Shown: positions 1-7,900 of the stretch, one piece after another
Numbering within the stretch: the first letter of the stretch is position 1
Layout of the letters: each line of letters starts with the position of its first letter
IMG/VR virus record: IMGVR_UViG_3300017714_000144
Location: 1-25,658 of that record
Length of the DNA stretch: 25,658 bases
Origin: a virus
Strand: one strand, 5' to 3'
Translations under genes and position numbers: made by a program
The notes under the pieces: generated by a model
Databases searched by the model: none
Seen by the model: the letters and a program-made list of their open reading frames with translations, nothing else
Told to the model about the DNA's origin: nothing

Positions 1-430
1 TATATTGTTCTTTTTGCCACTCTGATACAAAAATAAATTTATCTGGGAAGAATATTTTATTATTTGTGTCCATTGAGGAATCATGAGATGTTTCTATTAA
101 AGAATAAGATCTATTTTGATTGTATAATTTTTTAGCAATTTCAAAATCCATAAAATACTCAGGGATTTCTTCTAAATGAATTACATCAGGTTGAATCTTA
201 TCTATAATATTAAAAAGTTCAGTTTTATCTTCACCTAAAACAAAAAAACGTTCAGATGGAATCATTTCCTGTAAACGATTTTTTTGAACAACTAGAACAC
301 CTCCAGTTAAATTATCCCATTCAATTAAATAAATTTCAAATTCATCTTTTATTAATTCTACTTTTTTAGTAAGATATTGTGGTAACCCTCCTGTTGATAA
401 ATGAGGTGCTATACAAAGCAATTTTTTCAT
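1..430 (-). CDS. Glycosyltransferase, GT-B type, N-terminal part (partial)
   Basis: The gene starts at the ATG complementary to 428-430 and is open to the left edge, giving 143 residues of the N-terminal domain. It shows the usual layout of a GT4-like glycosyltransferase N-terminal Rossmann domain: a first beta strand with a Gly-Gly loop (LLCIAPHLSTGGLPQYL, residues 4-20), a PDVIHLEE strand (81-88), an ETSHDSS segment (113-119) and the KFIFVSEWQKEQY stretch (131-143) that precedes the linker in this fold. The sugar-binding C-terminal domain lies outside the window. The enzyme would act in the host cytoplasm and transfer a sugar from an activated donor. Its place directly after two Ser/Thr-rich collagen-like fibre genes makes those proteins plausible acceptors, but this is inference. 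The upstream motif at 459-475 suggests it has its own late promoter. Confidence 0.8.
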   Translation of the reverse strand, partial: MKKLLCIAPHLSTGGLPQYLTKKVELIKDEFEIYLIEWDNLTGGVLVVQKNRLQEMIPSERFFVLGEDKTELFNIIDKIQPDVIHLEEIPEYFMDFEIAKKLYNQNRSYSLIETSHDSSMDTNNKIFFPDKFIFVSEWQKEQY

Positions 431-458
431 AAAACTAATTTTAATAATAATATAATAA

Positions 459-475
459 CTTATTTATACATATCC
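459..475 (-). promoter_or_regulatory. Candidate late promoter of the glycosyltransferase gene
   Basis: The sense strand reads GGATATGTATAAATAAG, about 33 nt before the ATG. It combines the window-wide motif ATAT-K-TATAA with an exact TATAAATA, the T4 late promoter consensus, here in the sense direction. The rest of the 58-bp gap (431-488) is A/T-rich and holds no other clear signal. Confidence 0.5.
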
Positions 476-488
476 AAATTATAATATA

Positions 489-3400
489 CTATGGTTGAAT
501 CCATGCTGGTAGATAATAATCAATACCTCCAATTTGTACTATTACCCATCCTCTAGCTATTAAACCTGTATTATCAGGAACCTCTGGTTCAAAAAATCCC
601 CATACATCAGGGTTGTTTGATGCTGCTGTGAATGAGTGAGGTGTACCACCTCCACCACTACCACTTGTACCTGATGTACCTGGTGAACCCGAACCTGAAG
701 TACCATTTGAACCTTGAATGGAAGCTCCTGAAGTATTAGATTGTCCAGATGTACCAGCAGTACCTGTAGTTCCTGATGTATTAGAACCACCTGAATTACC
801 CCCCAAACCTGAAGTACCTGTTGATCCAGATGATCCACTTTTACCTGATGTTTTTGAAGCCCCAGTTGTACCTGCAGTACCACTTGATCCTGAAGTTCCA
901 TTTTTACCAGATGTACGAGAAGCACCTGTTGTACCTGAAGTACCTGAAGAACCAGATGTTCCTGATTTACCTGATGTTTTTGAAGCTCCAGTTGTACCTG
1001 CAGTACCTGAAGAACCTGATGTTCCTGCTTTTCCTGATGTACGAGAAGCACCTGTAGTACCTGATGTACCTGATGAACCAGATGTTTTACTTGAACCTGA
1101 AACACCTGCTATACCACTTGTACCTGTAGAACCACTTGTACCAGAAGTACCTGCTGTACCTCCTACACCTGAAGAACCTCCTGAACCTGATGTGCCGGAT
1201 TCTCCTGAAGAACCACTTGCACCTACTGTACCTGAAGTACCTGTAGAACCACTTGTACCTGATGTTTTACTTAATCCTGAAGCTCCTGAAATACCAGAAG
1301 TACCTGTAGAACCACTTGTACCTGAAGTACCTGAAGTTTTGCTTGCACCCGAAGAACCTGTAGAACCACTTGTACCTGAAGTACCTGAATTTCCTGATGT
1401 ACGAGAAGCACCTGTAGTACCTGATGTACCTGATGAACCAGAAGTACCACTTTTACCTGATGTTCTTGATGCACCAGTTGTACCTGAAGTTCCTGAAGAA
1501 CCTGAAGTACCTGATTTTCCTGAAGTTCTTGATGCACCAGTTGTACCTGAAGTTCCTGAAGAACCAGATGTTTTACTTGAACCAGATGCCCCTGAAATAC
1601 CAGAAGTACCTGTAGATGCTGATGTACCTGAAGTGCCTGATGTTTGGCTTGCACCTGAAGAACCTGTAGAACCACTTGTACCTGAAGTACCTGAATTTCC
1701 TGAAGTTCTTGATGCTCCTGTTGTACCTGATGTACCTGAAGAACCTGATGTTCCTGATTTTCCTGATGTACGAGAAGCACCTGTTGTTCCTGCAGTTCCT
1801 GAAGAACCTGATGTACCACTTTCACCTGAAGAACCTGAAGCACCTACTGTACCTGAAGTACCTGTTGAACCTGAAGAACCAGATGTTTTACTTGAACCAG
1901 ATGCCCCTGAAATACCAGAAGTACCTGTTGAACCTGATGTACCTGACTTTCCGGAAGTACCATTAGCACCTGAAGATCCTCCTGAACCTGAAGTACCTGA
2001 TTCTCCTGAAGAACCACTTGCACCTACTGTACCTGAAGTACCTGTTGAACCACTTGTACCACTTGTTTTACTTGAACCTGCAGCACCTGCTATACCACTT
2101 GTACCTGTAGATCCTGATGTACCCGCTGTACCTGAAGTACCTCCTACACCTGAAGAACCTGATGTACCACTTTCACCTGAAGAACCTGAAGCACCTACTG
2201 TACCTGAAGTACCTGTTGAACCTGATGTACCTGAAGTAGCACTTCCACCTGCAACACCTGCTATACCTGAAGTACCTGTTGAACCACTTGTACCTGAAGT
2301 ACCTGAAGTACCTCCTACACCTGAAGAACCTGAAGTGCCTGATTCACCTGAAGAACCACTTGCACCTACTGTACCACTTGTACCAGTTGAACCTGAAGTA
2401 CCTGATGTTTTACTTGATCCTGCAGCACCTGCTATACCTGAAGTACCTGTAGAACCACTTGTACCAGAAGTACCTGCTGTACCTCCTACACCTGAAGAAC
2501 CTCCTGAACCTGATGTGCCTGATTCTCCTGAAGAACCTGAAGCACCCCCTGTACCTGAAGTACCTGTTGAACCTGATGTTTTACTTAATCCTGAAGCTCC
2601 TGCTATACCAGAAGTACCTGTAGATCCTGATGTACCTGAAGTACCTGCTGTACCACCTATACCTGAAGATCCTCCTGAACCTGATGTGCCACTTTCACCT
2701 GAAGAACCTGAAGCACCTATTGTACCCGAAGTACCAGTTGAACCTGATGTTTTACTTAAACCTGAAGCTCCTGAAATACCACTTGTACCTGTTGAGCCAC
2801 TTGTACCAGAAGTACCTGAAGTACCTCCTACACCTGAAGATCCTCCTGAACCTGAAGTACCTGATTCTCCTGAAGAACCACTTGCACCTATTGTACCACT
2901 TGTACCAGTTGAACCTGATGTTTTACTTGAACCTGAAGCTCCACTTATACCTGAAGTACCATTTGAACCTGAAGTACCTGATGTAAATGATGTTCCTGAT
3001 GAACCTGAAGTACTTCCTGAAGTACCAGATGTTCCTGATTCTCCTGAAGAACCACTTGCACCTACTGTACCTGAAGTACCTGTTGAACCTGAAGTACCTG
3101 ATGTATTTGATATACCTCCAGCACCAGCTGAGCCTGAAGAACCTGAAGTTGTTGAATTACCTTGAGTACCTGATGTACCTGAATTACCATTAGAACCTGA
3201 TGTGCCCCCTATACCTGAAGAACCTGAGGTTCTACTTAAACCTGCAGTACCTGATGTTCCTGAAGTTCCAGAAGTTACATTACCTCCTGATGAACCTGAT
3301 GTACCATTTGATCCACCACCACCTCCAGATCCTCCTATAACTGAAACTACACGACCATCTTTATCAGTAGCTAAAACTCTATCTGTTCCTGGATCTGAAG

Positions 3401-3497
3401 TAGAACCTGTAGGGACACTTAAAAGGAACAAATCTTGTTTAAAAACTGATTGTCCTGGTGAATCTCGTCTACTGGAAAATTTTCTCTTTTCAGCCAT
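489..3497 (-). CDS. Collagen-like Gly-X-Y repeat fibre protein (1002 aa)
   Basis: Residues 1-54 are a charged, non-repetitive head (MAEKRKFSSRRDSPGQSVFK...), which could anchor the protein to the virion. A glycine linker leads into about 890 residues of Gly-X-Y triplets in which X and Y are almost always Ser, Thr or Ala, with essentially no proline. The last ~50 residues (952-1002) form a small tip rich in aromatic residues, with DVWGFF and a final LPAWIQP. The repeats are ordered in longer units: one of about 57 residues (containing GASGSSGESGTSG and GSTGTSGISGASG) and one of about 21 residues (TSGKSGTSGSSGTSGTTGASR), where K or R replaces a glycine at the junction. I infer a trimeric collagen-type fibre or a mucin-like stalk carrying a small adhesin. 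It sits between a terminator and the glycosyltransferase. No S74 chaperone domain is present, so folding must be helped otherwise. The exact role (tail fibre, head fibre, collar) is unknown. Confidence 0.85.
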   Translation of the reverse strand: MAEKRKFSSRRDSPGQSVFKQDLFLLSVPTGSTSDPGTDRVLATDKDGRVVSVIGGSGGGGGSNGTSGSSGGNVTSGTSGTSGTAGLSRTSGSSGIGGTSGSNGNSGTSGTQGNSTTSGSSGSAGAGGISNTSGTSGSTGTSGTVGASGSSGESGTSGTSGSTSGSSGTSFTSGTSGSNGTSGISGASGSSKTSGSTGTSGTIGASGSSGESGTSGSGGSSGVGGTSGTSGTSGSTGTSGISGASGLSKTSGSTGTSGTIGASGSSGESGTSGSGGSSGIGGTAGTSGTSGSTGTSGIAGASGLSKTSGSTGTSGTGGASGSSGESGTSGSGGSSGVGGTAGTSGTSGSTGTSGIAGAAGSSKTSGTSGSTGTSGTVGASGSSGESGTSGSSGVGGTSGTSGTSGSTGTSGIAGVAGGSATSGTSGSTGTSGTVGASGSSGESGTSGSSGVGGTSGTAGTSGSTGTSGIAGAAGSSKTSGTSGSTGTSGTVGASGSSGESGTSGSGGSSGANGTSGKSGTSGSTGTSGISGASGSSKTSGSSGSTGTSGTVGASGSSGESGTSGSSGTAGTTGASRTSGKSGTSGSSGTSGTTGASRTSGNSGTSGTSGSTGSSGASQTSGTSGTSASTGTSGISGASGSSKTSGSSGTSGTTGASRTSGKSGTSGSSGTSGTTGASRTSGKSGTSGSSGTSGTTGASRTSGNSGTSGTSGSTGSSGASKTSGTSGTSGSTGTSGISGASGLSKTSGTSGSTGTSGTVGASGSSGESGTSGSGGSSGVGGTAGTSGTSGSTGTSGIAGVSGSSKTSGSSGTSGTTGASRTSGKAGTSGSSGTAGTTGASKTSGKSGTSGSSGTSGTTGASRTSGKNGTSGSSGTAGTTGASKTSGKSGSSGSTGTSGLGGNSGGSNTSGTTGTAGTSGQSNTSGASIQGSNGTSGSGSPGTSGTSGSGGGGTPHSFTAASNNPDVWGFFEPEVPDNTGLIARGWVIVQIGGIDYYLPAWIQP
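648..3335 (-). repeat. Tandem-repeat tract encoding Gly-X-Y triplets, array 2
   Basis: Nearly the whole tract is built from 9-nt units of the kind GGT-ACT-TCA or GGT-ACA-AGT, combined in larger units of about 171 bp and 63 bp. Serine is encoded by both TCA and AGT (and TCT) at equivalent positions, so the DNA copies have diverged while the amino acid is kept. Such tracts are prone to length change by slippage. Confidence 0.9.
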
Positions 3498-3523
3498 TTA
3501 AGGTCAATTGATTTATTTTATGG

Positions 3524-3535
3524 TGATAAATATTA
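3524..3535 (-). promoter_or_regulatory. Candidate late promoter of the 1002-aa fibre gene
   Basis: The sense strand reads TAATATTTATCA, 26 nt before the ATG at 3497 and just downstream of the terminator at 3542-3561. It matches the motif found before seven other transcription units in the window, with C for A at position 11. Confidence 0.5.
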
Positions 3536-3541
3536 AAATAA

Positions 3542-3561
3542 GAAAGGGCGTTAGCCCCTCC
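3542..3561 (-). terminator. Intrinsic terminator after the adhesin operon
   Basis: In the sense strand GGAGGGGC and GCCCTTTC form an 8-bp stem (with two G-U pairs) around a TAAC loop, followed by TTATTTT. It lies 24 nt after the stop codon of the 49-aa gene and just before the candidate promoter of the 1002-aa fibre gene. The U tract is interrupted, so efficiency may be moderate. Confidence 0.6.
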
Positions 3562-3584
3562 AAATCTTATTTAAGAATAAAAAA

Positions 3585-3734
3585 TTATTTTTTAGTAGAT
3601 TTTTTAAGGAGTTTTTTTCTTAATTCTTCATTACTTATAAAGGTTGATTGTGAAAATTCTTCTAAAGTTAATCTTATAACTGGTTTACCACTAGTTTTTA
3701 TTTTTTCTTCTATTTCAGGTGTTGATTTTATCAT
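3585..3734 (-). CDS. Small basic protein (49 aa), unknown function
   Basis: The 150-base frame ATG (3732-3734) to TAA (3585-3587) encodes a 49-residue protein beginning MIKSTPEIEEKIKTSGKPVI and ending in a lysine-rich tail (RKKLLKKSTKK). I accept it because it fills the otherwise empty gap after the 75-aa gene (27 nt before it), shares strand and A-rich leader with its neighbours, and is followed directly by a terminator. It has no signal peptide or membrane segment. The middle (VIRLTLEEFSQSTFISNEEL) looks like a short strand plus helix; the basic tail could bind nucleic acid or an acidic protein. I recognise no family. Being last in the fibre operon, it may be a small accessory or chaperone of fibre assembly, but there is no direct evidence. 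Confidence 0.6.
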   Translation of the reverse strand: MIKSTPEIEEKIKTSGKPVIRLTLEEFSQSTFISNEELRKKLLKKSTKK

Positions 3735-3761
3735 ATTATTTTTATTTTTTATTAAGCCAAG

Positions 3762-3989
3762 TTAGGGTTCAACCCAAATAAAATCCCCATCATAGAGGGT
3801 ACTTGTACTACCATTTCCCCAATCTAAAGTGATATAGTTTTCATTTAAATTAATTACTGGTAATTCATTTTCTGTTAGACTACCAGTATAATATTGTTGA
3901 AGGATAGAACCATTATACCCCCAAACATCCATATCTTCTTCTTCAAATTGAATAAGAGAACCACTATTTAAATTTGTTAAAACTCCCAT
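3762..3989 (-). CDS. Small beta-rich virion-type protein (75 aa)
   Basis: This short acidic protein begins MGVLTNLNSGSLIQFEEEDM and is predicted by eye to be mostly beta strand, with NYITLDWGNGSTSTLYDGDF near its end. It carries DVWGYNG at residues 21-27 and finishes in FIWVEP. The C-terminal tip of the 1002-aa fibre also has DVWG and finishes in AWIQP, so the two may share a small fold. It follows the LamG-like gene after 2 nt and precedes the 49-aa gene, so it should be cotranslated with the adhesin. A GGAG sequence inside the upstream gene lies 7 nt before this ATG; it is one of the few Shine-Dalgarno-like sequences in the window. Function is unknown; a tip, cap or binding partner of a fibre is plausible. 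Confidence 0.7.
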   Translation of the reverse strand: MGVLTNLNSGSLIQFEEEDMDVWGYNGSILQQYYTGSLTENELPVINLNENYITLDWGNGSTSTLYDGDFIWVEP

Positions 3990-3991
3990 AA

Positions 3992-4948
3992 TTAAACTCC
4001 GTAATATGATCTTGTTGCATCTTTTAAATCTATCATATTTGCTGATGGTTGATCTGTATTAAATACATACCACCCTCCATAAATACCCATCCATTCTCTA
4101 GCTCCTGCTGCCATAGGGGATACTGTCCAAGGATCTTCACTTTGATAATCTAATGAACCTCCGGTTCCAGATAAAAAACTAGCACCTGCTTGCCAACCAT
4201 TCTGTATGTTCCAAATGTACATATAATTAGAGGTAGTTCCAATAGTAGTACTATTATCTTTACCTTGCCAAACTACAAAATTCCATGCACTTAGTTCTAC
4301 AGTACCAGAAGATTGAAAAGTCCTTCTATTAGTAGAACTAGTACCACCACCATCTCCTCGTAAGACTCTTATGCGATTTGATGTAGTAACATCCATTCTA
4401 TAACCCCTATAATCTCTAACCCCTCCATGAGGTATATCATTTCCTAAAACTGATGTTTGACCAGAACCATTCTCATTAAAGAAAAGCCAACCACACATTA
4501 CCATAGTTCCACTTTGTCCTTGTTTATAAGATTCCCCTGCGGAAACTGGATCATATTGACCATAAGCAAATGAACCTAAACCTGGATAATCCCAAGTGTT
4601 TGTTGGGGTGCCTGGATTACCCCCATTATTGGTATAGGGAACTCCCCCACCATTAACTCCAAAATAATCAGGGTTAAGATCTTGATATGTTTCAGCATCT
4701 GCTGTAACTGGGGGTGAAAAACGGAATGTCATAGCATCATGATCATAATTTTGCCAAGAACTCATATTAACTTGAGTCCCGGAACCACCAACAGTAGCAA
4801 ATGAGGGAGTACCTGAGTAGTCGTTATGCCCATATTGGGCTTGTCCTAAAGAAACGTTGTTTTGGTTAAACTGTTTTCCCATTTCTTTATAAAGACCATT
4901 ATTAGTAGCATCACCTCTTAAAAATAAATCCGTTGTTCCTAAAGGCAT
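3992..4948 (-). CDS. LamG/concanavalin-like adhesin, tail- or fibre-associated (318 aa)
   Basis: Residues 1-35 (starting MPLGTTDLFLRGDATNNGLY) resemble the short leader segments of phage tail proteins. Residues about 40-145 are rich in Gly, Asn, Pro and Tyr. From about 146 the sequence follows a LamG/concanavalin-A-like jelly roll: a strand with GTMVMCGWLFFNENG (147-161), SVLGND (166-171), YRMDVTTSNRIRVLRGDGG (183-201), and SAWNFVVWQGKDN (220-232), which matches the 'gkWhhvavv' strand of LamG domains, then MYIWN (243-247). Such domains bind glycans, so this is a candidate receptor-binding protein. The ATG overlaps the stop codon of the 2386-aa fibre by one base (TAATG), which indicates translational coupling and roughly matched production of the two. 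The family call rests on pattern reading alone. Confidence 0.65.
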   Translation of the reverse strand: MPLGTTDLFLRGDATNNGLYKEMGKQFNQNNVSLGQAQYGHNDYSGTPSFATVGGSGTQVNMSSWQNYDHDAMTFRFSPPVTADAETYQDLNPDYFGVNGGGVPYTNNGGNPGTPTNTWDYPGLGSFAYGQYDPVSAGESYKQGQSGTMVMCGWLFFNENGSGQTSVLGNDIPHGGVRDYRGYRMDVTTSNRIRVLRGDGGGTSSTNRRTFQSSGTVELSAWNFVVWQGKDNSTTIGTTSNYMYIWNIQNGWQAGASFLSGTGGSLDYQSEDPWTVSPMAAGAREWMGIYGGWYVFNTDQPSANMIDLKDATRSYYGV

Positions 4949-7900
4949 TATTTATTATCTATTTTAGTATTTAATTCTTTAATAGCTTCAATTAACAGTG
5001 CTACTAATTTTTCGTATTTAACTGCTTTATACCCATTATCTCTAGTATTTACTAATTCAGGTAATACTTTTTCAATTTCTTGGGCAATAACTCCAACATC
5101 ATGTCCTGTATATGAAGATTGTTTATTATTCCAATCAAACTCATACCCACCAATTTGGTTAAGTTTTTCTAATGAATTGGTAATAGGAGTTACATTATCT
5201 TTAAATCTTCTATCTGATGAATAGAATGCAATAATATCACCTGTTGCTCTTAATTCACCACTAACTGTCATTACGTTAGTAGTATTATTAACTGTAACAA
5301 AACTAACTGATGATACTTGAGTTGCCGAATCGGTTTTAACTAAGAAATCTGGGGAGTTTGCAAATGCACCACCACTAATACCACTTGTACCATTTATACT
5401 TGTACCTGAAGTTCCTGCAACACCTGTTGTACCTGAAGTACCATTATTTCCGCTTTGTCCATTTGTACCTGCGTTACCTGAAGAACCGTTTGTACCTGAT
5501 GTACCTGAAGTACGGCTTACACCATTTACACCATGATTACCTGCAGTACCATTTGTACCTGATGTACCTGATGTACCTGAAGTAAAGGATCCTGAACCAC
5601 TTGTTCCTTTTACCCCTGTAGTACCAGAAGTTCCTGAAGTTCCTGAAGTTCCTGTAGTTTTACTTGCACCTGAAGTACCTGCTGTTGATCCAGTTGTTCC
5701 TGAAGTACCATTTTTACCTGAGGTACCTGAAGTTTTGCTTTGTCCTGAGGTACCTGCTGTACCACTTGTACCTGATGTAAATGATCCTGAACCACTTACA
5801 CCATTATTACCTGAAGTACCGTTTGTACCTGATGTACCTGAAGTTCGACTTGCACCTGAAGCCCCCTTATTACCTGTAGTACCATTTGAACCTGAAGTAC
5901 CTGAAGTACCTGAAGTTTTATTAGCTGCTCCACTAGTAGCATTAACCCCGGTAGTTCCTGAATTTCCTGAAGTACCTGAAGTACCTGAGGTTTTACTTTG
6001 TCCTGAAGTACCGTTTGTAGCACCTGTAGTACCTGAAGTACCATTTTTACCTGAAGTACCATTAGTACGGCTTACACCCGAAGTACCTGCAGTACCACTT
6101 GTACCTGATGTAAATGCTCCTGAACCACTTTGTCCTGCTGCTCCATTATTACCTGTTGTACCCGAAGTACCATTTGTACCTGAAGTTTTGCTTAAACCTG
6201 AACCTCCTGCATTACCTGTTGTACCTGAAGTACCGTTTGTACCTGAAGTTTTACTTAGACCTGAACCTCCTGCATTACCTGAAGTACCTGAATTACCTGT
6301 TGTACCACTAGTACCATTAGTACCACTTGTTTTACTTAAACCTGATTGACCAGCTGCTCCAGCATTACCTGTAGTTCCGTTTGAACCATTAGTACCTGAA
6401 GTTTTGCTTACACCACTTTGTCCTGCTGCTCCAGCAGCACCTGTTGAACCATTTGTACCATTAGTACCTGAAGTTTTACTTGCTCCACTTTGACCAGCAT
6501 TACCATTGTTACCTGTAGTACCTGAAGTACCATTAGTTCCACTTGTTTTGCTTAAGCCTGAACCTCCTGCATTACCTGTTGTACCACTAGTACCATTTGT
6601 ACCACTTGTTTTACTTAAGCCTGATTGACCAGCGTTTCCTGCAGCACCTGTTGTACCATTTGAACCATTAGTTCCAGAGGTTTTACTTGCTCCTGATTGA
6701 CCTGCATTACCATTATTACCTGTTGAACCATTTGTACCATTTGTACCTGAGGTTTTACTTAAACCTGATTGACCAGCTGCTCCAGTATTTCCAGTTGTAC
6801 CTGAAGTACCATTTGTACCACTTGTTTTACTTAAACCTGAACCTCCTGCGTTACCTGAAGTACCTGAGTTACCTGTAGTACCTGATGTACCATTTGTACC
6901 TGAAGTTTTACTTACCCCACTTTGACCAGCATTACCTGCTGCTCCTGTAGTACCATTTGAACCATTAGTTCCTGAGGTTTTACTTGCACCACTTTGTCCT
7001 GCTACTCCAGCTGCTCCTGTTGAACCATTTGTACCATTAGTACCTGAGGTTTTGCTTAAACCTGATTGACCAGCATTTCCATTATTACCTGTTGTACCTG
7101 AAGTACCATTTGTACCTGAGGTTTTGCTTAAACCTGAACCACCAGCATTACCTGAAGTACCTGAGTTACCTGTAGTACCTGAGGTACCGTTTGTACCACT
7201 AGTTTTACTTAAACCTGATTGACCAGCGTTTCCAGCTGCTCCTGTAGTACCATTTGAACCATTAGTTCCTGAAGTAGCACTTGCTCCTGATTGACCAGCA
7301 TTTCCATTATTTCCTGTTGAACCTGAAGTACCGTTTGTACCTGAGGTTTTGCTTAATCCACTTTGTCCTGCGTTACCTGAAGTACCTGAGTTACCTGTAG
7401 TACCTGAGGTACCATTTGTACCTGATGTTTTGCTTAAACCTGATTGACCAGCATTTCCAGCTGCGCCTGTAGTTCCGTTTGAACCATTTGTACCTGATGT
7501 AGCACTTAATCCACTTTGCCCTGCGTTACCTGCAGCACCTGTTGTACCATTTGAACCATTTGTACCTGAAGTAGCACTAACACCTGATTGACCTGCATTA
7601 CCATTATTTCCATTTGAACCATTAGTACCTGAAGTACCTGAGGTTTTACTTAATCCACTTTGTCCAGCATTTCCTGAAGCACCTGTTGAACCTGAAGTAC
7701 CATTTGTACCTGATGTTTTACTTAAACCTGATTGACCAGCATTTCCATTATTTCCAGTAGTACCATTTGAACCATTAGTTCCTGAAGTAGCACTTAAACC
7801 ACTTTCTCCTGCTACACCTGCATTACCAGTTGAACCTGAAGTACCACTAGTTCCTGATGTTTTACTTTCACCACCTTGACCTGCATTTCCTGATGAACCC

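Noticed and set aside
718-3165. An 815-codon open frame on the plus strand, encoding PEVPEEPDVP-type repeats
   Set aside because: It is the mirror of the Gly-Ser-Thr repeat codons, which cannot give stops in that frame. The true gene on the minus strand has a non-repetitive start and end, and its neighbours are on the same strand. The same holds for plus-strand frames such as 5735-6349 and 10649-11110.
3508-3765. An 85-codon plus-strand frame with a hydrophobic, Phe-rich product
   Set aside because: It lies opposite the 49-aa gene and a terminator; its hydrophobic product is what A-rich antisense sequence gives. No other plus-strand gene is supported in the window.
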